Source of the DNA: Candidatus Forterrea sp.
GTDB lineage: Archaea > Iainarchaeota > Iainarchaeia > Iainarchaeales > JAAZKV01
DNA length: 10,156 bases
Assembly (NCBI GenBank): GCA_020717885.1
Contig: DYDN01000027.1
Location: 1 to 10,156 of the forward strand
Direction of reading: 5' to 3'
Position numbers and translations under genes: made by a program. The notes beneath the pieces are model-generated. The model did not search any database, was not told the origin of the DNA, and worked only from the letters and a program-made list of their open reading frames with translations. Position 1 is the stretch's first letter. The number at the start of each line of letters is the position of its first letter. Positions 4,000-10,156 of this stretch are shown here, in pieces.

Positions 4000-6762
4000 T
4001 TAAGGCGAAGACCATTTTGGTTTCTCAGCTTCTTTCTCCGGAGTCAAGTGTTCAACAATTGTTTTTGATTGCCCCATACCCTGCCCAGGGTGCGCGAATT
4101 TGAAGAACAAAATCACTATGAGTATTATTACTATTACTAAAATTATTATTCCGATTAAGAGCGGGTCGCCAAAACTAATTTGTTGCGCAATTATTTGAGT
4201 CGAATCAGTTTCTAGTAACACTATTGGGGAAGCAGCAAATTTCGCAAGCACATTTTGGTCAATGAGTAGATTTGCCGCTGCAGTATCCATTTCTCCTAAA
4301 CCATAAGTTATAACCGTTTTTGCTGACTTTGCAAGATTAAGGTCAAATTGAATTATTGGGTCATCCTTCAAAATGATGAAGTTTGTATCAGATATTATAT
4401 TTTTTGCTGAGGCAGTAAGTTCTTTTGGGATTATCTCAATAATTTTTAGCTGGGTTTCATTAGTGTCATTTGAAATACTTATCTCGATTTTTACTTGTAA
4501 TTTGCCCTCTGTGCCCTCAACTCTTATTAATTTTAACTTTCTCTCAACCCCTGCTTTCTCTGTTAAAGATTGTGCTCTAGCTATTAATTCCCCCCCAAAT
4601 CCAAGTGACTTAAGGGTTTCTGCAAGGCTTAGTGGGCTGCCTGAATAAACTTTTGTTGTCGTTGTCTCCACTTTCATTCCTTTGTTAAATTCATCATAAA
4701 GTGTTATTGCGCTGTTTGCTTTTGCAAGTGCCCCATCAGGGTTTGTTGTTAAAAGTGTTTGCGCGCTAAGCAGATTTGAATCCGCAGAATCCTTTTTTGC
4801 TTTAAGTGCAGTTTGTACTAAAATAGATTCTTTTTTGAAATAAGCAAGCAGATCATTAGCGGTTGATTGTTTTTCTCTTGCGGTTTGTATCGCTTTTTGT
4901 GCTTTTTGTTTTATTGTTGAAACATTCTCAAGGGTCACATTTCTTGTTGCCTCTTTTTTATTTCCTACAAGATCATAAGCAAGTGCTTTTAGTGTATAAC
5001 TTCCGTTCTCAAACTTTAGGGTGTTAAGGTCAAAGTAAAAATTAGTGTCCTGTTTTGTTGCAGGGTATATTGTGTTATTAAAATCAAATTCTATTTTATA
5101 AAGGAATTTATCATCCGTTGCAGTGATTACTATTTTTTTTACCCCTGCAAAAGTGTTATTTGAGTCAAACCAAGTTACTTCAGGAAGCGTGCTATCAATA
5201 TAGACATAGGTAGTAGGTGAGTCAGGGCCATTTTGCGCTCTGCACCAAAAAATGTATCCCTCAGGAGAAATATTTGATGGAACAGTATAATTTTCTTCAA
5301 GTGAACTTACAAGCCCAGTTGATGTTTTCAGATTTGTATCAGTTGATGATGGATTGTATGATTTGTAAAGTATTTTTGCGTTATTTGCATCATTAGTATA
5401 CTCACACCTTACCGCAAGCACATCCCCTTTTTTCGCGTAAGTAACCGGCGTTCCGTTTTTCTTTATAGTAATTGAGGAGCTTACTGTTGTGAGGGTGAAT
5501 TCACACTCAGTAGTAAAGCTGCTGTAGTTCCCAGCTTTATCAGAAGTTCTTAGCTTGAACTTATGTGGGGTGTTATTAGTAAGTCCAGTAACTTCGTAAC
5601 TTGTATTCCCATAGTTTGTATCCGCCTTTTTTGTTCCATCCACATAAATTTCTATTTTGTTGTTTCCAGAGTTATTATCCGCACTAGGCTCGTTCCAATA
5701 AATTGTCACTTTGTCCTTATCTGGGGAGAAGCTTATACCAGTGGGCAAGCTTGGTGCAACATTATCATACAAAACTGTTCCCAAGTATGTATTTGCGTCA
5801 GTATTTCCTGCGCCGTCCCTAAACTTAACATAAATTGTCTTATTCCAGTCGCTTCTTGAGCACCCGTACGAGCCGTTAATATTAAAATCAGAGTAACTTG
5901 TTGCATAACTTACCCAGCTTGTCCAAGAAGAGTTATTGCATGAAAGGGCCATTGTTAATCCTGTAGTTCCACCGTTATCAGTTGCAGAAATTGTTAAGGT
6001 TGGTTTATCAGAATTAGTCCACCCAGAAAAGCTTATTGTTCCGCTTGAGGGGGGCGTATTATCATAAATAAATGTTCTTGTAATTTGTGTCATTGTGTTT
6101 CCTAGTGAATCATTTGCATCAAGAGTAATTGAATAAGTTTTTTCTGCAGAAACAATTGTGCTTAGGGCTGTGGCGCTCGGAACTGTGTTCCCGTCAATTT
6201 TTCCTGTCATTATTCCGATTGCGGTTGCATCAGTGCAAGAATAATTAAAATTAACTCCCGCAATTGTTATTAAGTTATAATCATTCCCGTTAGCGGGAGA
6301 GCTTATTGTGCAGGAAGGCCCGTTTGTGTCAACTTTTAAATCCTTGTTTGCCGCAAGGGAACCCGCTCCGCCTGTTGCAGGTAGCGTCAGCACTGCTACG
6401 TTTGCGTCAGCGTTTGAAACAATTGTTGCGCCCCCGCTCGAGAGCGCGCTCGTTGAAGAATAATCCAGATCCGCGGTGTTCTGTCCAGCAGCAATTACAT
6501 AATTAAAATTCAGGGTGGTGGCACTGTTTTGGTCCCCTCCAATATATGATGCGCTTCCGCCGGAATTAAGTGCGATTGTTGGTGTTCCGCCGGAGATATT
6601 CACTGCTTCGTTAAAATCTACGTGAATATTAATTGCTTCCCCGGATTTGTATGTGCCATTTGCCGTGGTTGAGTGCAATTCGCTCACGACAGGTGCGGCA
6701 AATACCCCAAGCGCGATAAAAACCAGTGCAAATACCAAAATTGCGCTCTTAAAAAAATTCAT
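4000..6762 (-). CDS. Large secreted Ig/FN3-like surface protein with C-terminal membrane anchor
   Basis: A 920-aa protein, probably on the outer face of the cell. A signal peptide (1-22, ending GVFA before APVV) leads into an Ig-like adhesin-type repeat (about 25-147, closing in AANKDLKVD). Two Ig-like units follow, each with a likely disulfide (Cys151/176, Cys275/301). Next are an FN3-like domain (337-424), another Ig-like unit with Cys453/507, and one ending near 613. A lysine-rich helical, possibly coiled stretch spans 615-700. A globular region precedes one strong transmembrane helix (868-887, nearly all Ile/Leu/Val) and a 33-residue charged tail, inside by the usual topology. Many N-x-S/T sequons suggest N-glycosylation. 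ATG 6762 is chosen because the GTG at 6771 lies in the Shine-Dalgarno-like AAGTGAAG and adds only three residues. The specific role is unknown; an S-layer-associated or adhesion protein is possible. Confidence 0.85.
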   Translation of the reverse strand: MNFFKSAILVFALVFIALGVFAAPVVSELHSTTANGTYKSGEAINIHVDFNEAVNISGGTPTIALNSGGSASYIGGDQNSATTLNFNYVIAAGQNTADLDYSSTSALSSGGATIVSNADANVAVLTLPATGGAGSLAANKDLKVDTNGPSCTISSPANGNDYNLITIAGVNFNYSCTDATAIGIMTGKIDGNTVPSATALSTIVSAEKTYSITLDANDSLGNTMTQITRTFIYDNTPPSSGTISFSGWTNSDKPTLTISATDNGGTTGLTMALSCNNSSWTSWVSYATSYSDFNINGSYGCSRSDWNKTIYVKFRDGAGNTDANTYLGTVLYDNVAPSLPTGISFSPDKDKVTIYWNEPSADNNSGNNKIEIYVDGTKKADTNYGNTSYEVTGLTNNTPHKFKLRTSDKAGNYSSFTTECEFTLTTVSSSITIKKNGTPVTYAKKGDVLAVRCEYTNDANNAKILYKSYNPSSTDTNLKTSTGLVSSLEENYTVPSNISPEGYIFWCRAQNGPDSPTTYVYIDSTLPEVTWFDSNNTFAGVKKIVITATDDKFLYKIEFDFNNTIYPATKQDTNFYFDLNTLKFENGSYTLKALAYDLVGNKKEATRNVTLENVSTIKQKAQKAIQTAREKQSTANDLLAYFKKESILVQTALKAKKDSADSNLLSAQTLLTTNPDGALAKANSAITLYDEFNKGMKVETTTTKVYSGSPLSLAETLKSLGFGGELIARAQSLTEKAGVERKLKLIRVEGTEGKLQVKIEISISNDTNETQLKIIEIIPKELTASAKNIISDTNFIILKDDPIIQFDLNLAKSAKTVITYGLGEMDTAAANLLIDQNVLAKFAASPIVLLETDSTQIIAQQISFGDPLLIGIIILVIVIILIVILFFKFAHPGQGMGQSKTIVEHLTPEKEAEKPKWSSP

Positions 6763-6764
6763 TT

Positions 6765-6778
6765 GCTTCACTTTTTAT
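6765..6778 (-). promoter_or_regulatory. Leader element / Shine-Dalgarno-like site of the surface-protein gene
   Basis: The minus strand reads ATAAAAAGTGAAGC and ends 2 nt before ATG 6762. It is nearly identical to the leader of truD. GTGA matches part of the archaeal Shine-Dalgarno sequence GGTGAT at a suitable spacing (8-11 nt from the A of ATG). This argues that the GTG at 6771 is part of a ribosome site rather than the start codon. Confidence 0.4.
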
Positions 6779-6804
6779 GATATTAAACAGGGTAAATGAC
6801 TTTA

Positions 6805-7842
6805 TTAATCTTTTTTCCGAGTGGTTTTCGCGTTTTTTAGCCATGCACAGAGGAAGTTTAGGAAAACTGTGGCGTATGTTCCGCGGGGAAGGACAAATTT
6901 TAGCTCAAATATATCCCCTGAAACATTTTTGTATCCAAATTTCTCTGCAATAAAAATAGTTCTTCTTTCCATAACGCCTTTTCGAAATCTTTGCTCAAAT
7001 TTTGTTGGTTCTACGCTTATGTTGCGCGTAAATGCCTTTGATGCAGAGAGCGCGTAATCACCAAATCCCTCAACGATTTCTCCATAAATATTGTTTGGCT
7101 TCTTTTTTTGCGCAAGTTCATTAAGAATTGCATTATACCTTTTTGCTTGCGCCGCCTTAATTATTATTCTTGTGCTTTTTGGCTCTGCATGCAAAAATGC
7201 TCCTTCAAAATCCCTTGTGCTTTTAATAAGAAAATCAAAAAGTTCTACTTTTTTTGTGCCAGCCACATTTGTGTCTTTAATAATTTCATTCCAATTGCCC
7301 CATTTCTCAGCAATCATTTTTTTTATCGCCCTGCTTTTATCAGAATCGTGTTTATTCTTTTTTGTCAATAGAAGCTTTAGTGCGTTTTCGTACTCCTCGT
7401 TTTTGAGTGCCTCAATTATTTCTTTGTTTTGCTCGCTGAATCTCTGTTCTCCAAAGTAATTGCACACAAATTCTTTTTTCGCTTTGAAATGTTTAAGTGA
7501 TTCTTTTTCCGCCTCTTCAAGACCCACTTTAACAGTAAATTCATTCGCTTTATGTTTTCCAACAAATATTCTTTCGTCACTCTGTCCCTTGTATTTAATT
7601 TTGAAATTCTCTTCATCCACATCATTAATTCTCTCAAGCGCGCAGAACCACTGAGTAGTAGTGGCATTTTTGTCTTTTATCCCGGCAAACCAAATTGGTT
7701 TAATTCCAATCTTACTAACCGCCTCTTTGTGGCTAATTCCTTTCTTCTCAAGCAGGTAATAGTAATAATTCCCCTTTTCTTTTAGGTTTGGGTTAAAGAG
7801 TTCTTTTACGTTAAAAGTTTCCTTTGAGAGGGTGTATTTCAT
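6805..7842 (-). CDS. truD: tRNA pseudouridine synthase D
   Basis: TruD isomerises uridine 13 of tRNA to pseudouridine. The 345-aa protein opens with KETFNVKELFNP, the usual N-terminal strand of the family. The catalytic motif FAGIKDKNATTTQ follows, with the nucleophile Asp57. NYFGEQRFSEQN (128-139) matches the conserved NYFGxQRFG motif. A charged helical insertion of the TRUD type lies at about 140-225, then AAQAKRYNAIL (230-240), and LKFVLPRGTYATVFL (314-328) closes the catalytic core as in other members. The length is on the short side for archaeal TruD but all core motifs are present. ATG 7842 is preceded by the leader element ATAAAAAAGTGAAGC. Its stop lies 42 nt from the surface-protein ATG, so the two could be co-transcribed. 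It is a housekeeping gene; no functional link to its neighbours is evident. Confidence 0.92.
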   Translation of the reverse strand: MKYTLSKETFNVKELFNPNLKEKGNYYYYLLEKKGISHKEAVSKIGIKPIWFAGIKDKNATTTQWFCALERINDVDEENFKIKYKGQSDERIFVGKHKANEFTVKVGLEEAEKESLKHFKAKKEFVCNYFGEQRFSEQNKEIIEALKNEEYENALKLLLTKKNKHDSDKSRAIKKMIAEKWGNWNEIIKDTNVAGTKKVELFDFLIKSTRDFEGAFLHAEPKSTRIIIKAAQAKRYNAILNELAQKKKPNNIYGEIVEGFGDYALSASKAFTRNISVEPTKFEQRFRKGVMERRTIFIAEKFGYKNVSGDIFELKFVLPRGTYATVFLNFLCAWLKNAKTTRKKD

Positions 7843-7846
7843 CGGC

Positions 7847-7861
7847 GCTTCACTTTTTTAT
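7847..7861 (-). promoter_or_regulatory. Leader element / Shine-Dalgarno-like site of truD
   Basis: ATAAAAAAGTGAAGC on the minus strand ends 4 nt before ATG 7842. It differs from the surface-protein leader by one extra A. GTGA partly matches the archaeal Shine-Dalgarno sequence. No such element is seen before ugd or mtnP, whose box A spacing suggests leaderless mRNAs. Confidence 0.4.
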
Positions 7862-7881
7862 TCCCGCTTTTGGGGGTGTAT

Positions 7882-9186
7882 TTATCTTCCGATACTTAAG
7901 TAGTTAAACCCAAGTTGTTTCATTTTTTTCGGGTCAAAGAGGTTTCTTCCATCAATAACATTTGGAGCTTTCATTAAGCCCTTTATTTTGTTCAAATCAA
8001 GTCGCTTGAATTCTTCCCATTCAGTGGCAATTACAAGCGCGTCGCATTCTTCTACCGCGTCATACGCGTCTTTGGCAAATTTTGAGCTTGGGAAAAATGC
8101 TTTTGCGTTTTCCATTGCCTTTGGATCAAAAAAGCTTAATATTGCGCCATGCTCAAGAAGTATTTTTGAAATTTTAACCGCAGGGGATTCCCTTGCATCA
8201 TCTGTATTTGCTTTGAATGCAAGCCCAAGAACTGCGATTCTCTTTTTGTTAACATTGCCCACGAGCTGCTCAACTTTTTTGAATGTTCTGTCTAGCTGTC
8301 TTTGATTAACATCCTCTATTCTGTCAATTACCCCGTTATTTAATCCATTTTTTTTCATAGTGCTGATAAATGCTTTAATATCTTTTGGAAAGCAGCTCCC
8401 TCCATATCCAAGTCCTGCTTTTAAGAATTTTGGGCCTATCCGATTGTCCATTCCGACCCCAATAGACACATCCTCAATATTTGCCCCGACTTTTTCACAG
8501 AGTTCGGATACTTCATTAATGAATGAAAGCCGAAGAGCCAGCATTGAATTACTCGCATATTTTATTATTTCCGCGCTTTTTGTGTCAGTTAGGAGTATTT
8601 TTTTCTTTTCGTTTCCTCCCGCGGCATAAAGTTCATGCAAAGTTTTTTTTGCTTCCTCTGATTCAGAGCCTATTACAACTCTCTCAGATTGAAAGTCCGC
8701 TATTGCACTTCCTTCTGCCAAAAACTCTGGATTTGAAACAACATCAAACTTGATTTTTTTGCCCCTCTTTTTCAGTTCACCTTCAATTATCCCGCTTACC
8801 CCCCCCGCCGTTCCAACAGGCACAGTGCTTTTATCAACAATAATTTTGTATTCATTCAGGTAATTTCCTATTTGCTCTGCCGCCTCTTTGAAGTATTGCA
8901 TATTTGCGTCTCCTTGCTCATCCTGCGGGGTTCCGACAGCAATAAATATTATTTTGGAGTTTTCAATAGCGTCTTTTGAATTAGTAGTAAACGAAATAGT
9001 TCCTTTGCTAATGCATTTTTTCAGTAGTTCCTCAAGCCCCGGTTCATAAATAGGGCTAATGCCTTTTTGTAGTTTAATAATTTTGTCTTTATCGACATCA
9101 AGGCAAATGACTTTGTGTCCCTGTTCAGCAAAGCAAGCTCCTGCAATTAATCCCACATACCCTGTTCCTATTATTGAGAGGTTCAT
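7882..9186 (-). CDS. ugd: UDP-glucose/UDP-sugar 6-dehydrogenase
   Basis: The enzyme oxidises the C6 hydroxyl of a nucleotide sugar twice with NAD to a uronic acid, most likely UDP-glucose to UDP-glucuronate in the cytoplasm. The 434-aa sequence has the NAD-binding IIGTGYVGL (5-13), VGTPQDEQGDANM (84-96), STVPVGT (120-126), NPEFLAEGSA (152-161, catalytic-site Glu), EIIKYASNS (206-214, Lys209) and the catalytic cysteine in GLGYGGSCFPKD (258-269, Cys265). The C-terminal UDP-binding domain has LGLAFKANTDDARESPA (320-336). The GYGGSCFPKD form favours UDP-glucose over GDP-mannose dehydrogenases, which usually read FGGSCLPKD; UDP-HexNAc dehydrogenase activity cannot be excluded. The length is normal and the frame is intact. 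ATG 9186 starts the first Rossmann strand and has a well-placed box A. The product could supply uronic acids for glycosylation of surface proteins. Confidence 0.93.
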   Translation of the reverse strand: MNLSIIGTGYVGLIAGACFAEQGHKVICLDVDKDKIIKLQKGISPIYEPGLEELLKKCISKGTISFTTNSKDAIENSKIIFIAVGTPQDEQGDANMQYFKEAAEQIGNYLNEYKIIVDKSTVPVGTAGGVSGIIEGELKKRGKKIKFDVVSNPEFLAEGSAIADFQSERVVIGSESEEAKKTLHELYAAGGNEKKKILLTDTKSAEIIKYASNSMLALRLSFINEVSELCEKVGANIEDVSIGVGMDNRIGPKFLKAGLGYGGSCFPKDIKAFISTMKKNGLNNGVIDRIEDVNQRQLDRTFKKVEQLVGNVNKKRIAVLGLAFKANTDDARESPAVKISKILLEHGAILSFFDPKAMENAKAFFPSSKFAKDAYDAVEECDALVIATEWEEFKRLDLNKIKGLMKAPNVIDGRNLFDPKKMKQLGFNYLSIGR

Positions 9187-9208
9187 CAGAAAAGAGTTGT
9201 TTGTTTTG

Positions 9209-9216
9209 CTTTAAAA
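9209..9216 (-). promoter_or_regulatory. Box A of ugd
   Basis: TTTTAAAG on the minus strand (within ACTTTTAAAGC) is centred about 27 nt before the A of ATG 9186. This is the textbook distance for an archaeal TATA element driving a leaderless mRNA. No Shine-Dalgarno sequence precedes the ATG, which agrees with this. It suggests ugd has its own promoter rather than relying on mtnP, 74 nt upstream. Confidence 0.55.
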
Positions 9217-9260
9217 GTCTTTTAGTTCATTTCTGTTCTTGCCTTTTTGCCGTGGAGGGA

Positions 9261-10010
9261 TTACTTCTTATTGAATTTTTTATTTACTTCAGGCAAGGCT
9301 TCGCTAATAAGTTTCTTCACTTTCTGGGAGTTTTCTTTCATTATTTTCATTACCTGCTCAATTGTAACGTGCGCAGTATCCTCTCTCCAGCAGTCATAAT
9401 CAGTTACAAGATTTATTACTTGGTAAGGGGTTTTGAGTTCTTTTGCAAGGCACGCCTCAGGAACAGTTGTCATATTAATTAAATCACATCCCCATGAGCG
9501 GAATAATTCGCTCCCCGCTTTTGTTGAAAACCTCGGCCCTTCAATTGTCACAACAGTAGTTTCTGCGGTAAAATCAAATCCAAGCGCTTTGCATTTTTTT
9601 TCAAGTACTCCTCTTAATTCTGAGCTGAATGGTTCCCCTATTGGTTCATGAATTACTTTCCCGTGTTCAGTATAACTTTGGTCGCGTTTTGTTGTTCTGT
9701 CGATGAATTGTGAGGGAAAAGAAAAGCTTCCTGGTGCGATTTCTTCTTTTAACGAACCGCATGCGCTCGCCGCAATTATTGCACTGCATCCGAGTTTATG
9801 GAGGGCGTAAATATTTGCTTTGTAAGGGACAGTACTTGGCGAATACTCGTGGTGTGCTCCGTGCCTTGAGAGTACACTAACTTCAACACCATTAATCTTT
9901 CCAGTAACAATTAAGCAGTGCTTTCCGTAAGGCGTACTCAGTGTTACCTCTTTCGCCCCAGCCATTATTTTTGGGTCCTCAAGTCCCGAACCGCCAATTA
10001 TTCCAATCAT
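9261..10010 (-). CDS. mtnP: S-methyl-5'-thioadenosine phosphorylase
   Basis: The enzyme splits 5'-methylthioadenosine with phosphate into adenine and methylthioribose-1-phosphate, recycling the by-product of polyamine synthesis. The 249-aa protein starts with the phosphate-binding GIIGGSGL (3-10). RHG (49-51) and VPYKANIYAL (61-70) follow, then ASACGSL (81-87). The methylthio/ribose-site motif IEGPRFSTKAGSE spans 156-168 and NMTTVPEACLAKE spans 179-191. TDYDCW (203-208) contains the two aspartates that recognise adenine, so an adenine nucleoside is expected rather than the inosine type. The protein is slightly shorter than the 260-285 residues common in the family, mainly at the C-terminus. 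Start ATG 10010 precedes the first core strand, and a box A lies about 32 nt upstream. It is the first gene of the minus-strand series visible here. The sequence between 10011 and 10156 carries no other recognisable gene. Confidence 0.92.
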   Translation of the reverse strand: MIGIIGGSGLEDPKIMAGAKEVTLSTPYGKHCLIVTGKINGVEVSVLSRHGAHHEYSPSTVPYKANIYALHKLGCSAIIAASACGSLKEEIAPGSFSFPSQFIDRTTKRDQSYTEHGKVIHEPIGEPFSSELRGVLEKKCKALGFDFTAETTVVTIEGPRFSTKAGSELFRSWGCDLINMTTVPEACLAKELKTPYQVINLVTDYDCWREDTAHVTIEQVMKIMKENSQKVKKLISEALPEVNKKFNKK

Positions 10011-10037
10011 GTTATCAAAATACTATTTGTGTGGTGT

Positions 10038-10046
10038 GTTTTTATT
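10038..10046 (-). promoter_or_regulatory. Possible box A of mtnP
   Basis: AATAAAAAC on the minus strand is centred about 32 nt before ATG 10010. That would place transcription start a few bases upstream of the ATG. The surrounding AT-rich stretch (TTAATAATAAAAAC) makes the exact position uncertain. Confidence 0.4.
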
Positions 10047-10067
10047 ATTAACATAGTCGAGCGGGAA

Positions 10068-10091
10068 ATCTGCACCTTTTAAGGTGCGGAT
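10068..10091. repeat. 10-bp inverted repeat (stable hairpin)
   Basis: ATCTGCACCT and AGGTGCGGAT pair over ten positions (one T-G wobble) around the loop TTTA. In the plus direction a T-rich stretch follows 14 bases later (10104-10115), so it could be a terminator of a plus-strand transcript, but no plus-strand gene precedes it within reach. It may instead be part of a structured RNA or an element end. Function is unknown. Confidence 0.5.
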
Positions 10092-10132
10092 GAGAGCGAG
10101 CTAATTTTTCTTTTCTTGTGTTGTTTATCTCT

Positions 10133-10154
10133 CGCGCAGCGTGGCGCTGGCGCG
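10133..10154. repeat. GC-rich hairpin at the window's right edge
   Basis: CGCG-CAGCG (10133-10141) and CGCTG-CGCG (10145-10149, 10151-10154) pair over nine positions with loop TGG and one bulged G (10150). The last 25 bases are almost entirely G and C in an otherwise AT-rich window. This suggests the edge of a structured RNA gene or a foreign piece continuing beyond the window. The identity cannot be determined here. Confidence 0.4.
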
Positions 10155-10156
10155 CC

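Noticed and set aside
6763..6771. GTG 6771 as start of the surface protein
   Set aside because: It lies in a leader also found before truD, and ATG 6762 directly begins the signal peptide.
7091..7459. Plus-strand frame of 122 codons opposite truD
   Set aside because: It is antisense to a well-supported gene, rich in Phe/Ser/Leu as expected from the reverse of lysine-rich coding sequence, and has no recognisable motif.
1..10156. CRISPR array, insertion sequence or toxin-antitoxin system
   Set aside because: I saw no regularly spaced repeats, no transposase and no recognisable toxin or antitoxin genes.

Overview
The window looks like part of an archaeal chromosome, most likely a small-genome DPANN-type archaeon; this lineage call is inference. 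The sequence is AT-rich. It carries a tRNA with archaeal bulge-helix-bulge introns and no encoded CCA, a geranylgeranyl-reductase-family flavoprotein (archaeal lipid saturation), a TruD-type pseudouridine synthase, an adenine-type MTA phosphorylase and TATA-like box A elements about 27 to 32 nt upstream of several start codons. That box A spacing suggests leaderless or nearly leaderless mRNAs.

Left part (1-1450). Positions 1-136 hold no gene, only a hairpin with a T-run. A doubtful 50-codon frame follows on the minus strand. Then comes a plus-strand cis-prenyltransferase gene (uppS-like). It converges on a minus-strand SET-domain methyltransferase gene that reads as full length except for an in-frame TAA at codon 14.

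Centre (1466-4000). This is the most unusual part. A minus-strand tRNA-Gln(CUG) gene is split by two small introns, one in the D-loop and one at the canonical 37/38 site. One base upstream of it ends an intact double-motif LAGLIDADG homing endonuclease gene. Next comes the geranylgeranyl-reductase-like gene, divergently arranged from a cytidylyltransferase remnant that lacks its whole middle. The two appear to share one palindromic TATA region.

Right part (4000-10156). Four minus-strand genes follow one another: MTA phosphorylase, UDP-sugar 6-dehydrogenase, TruD, and a large secreted, membrane-anchored protein with Ig/FN3-like domains. The last two share a nearly identical 14-15 nt leader next to their start codons. 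The final 100 bases contain two strong hairpins, the last one very GC-rich, and no convincing gene.

Several genes suggest a common theme of cell-surface building, which is inference. The cis-prenyltransferase would make the polyprenyl carrier. The reductase would saturate isoprenoids. The dehydrogenase would supply a uronic-acid sugar nucleotide. The sequon-rich surface protein is a plausible glycosylation substrate.
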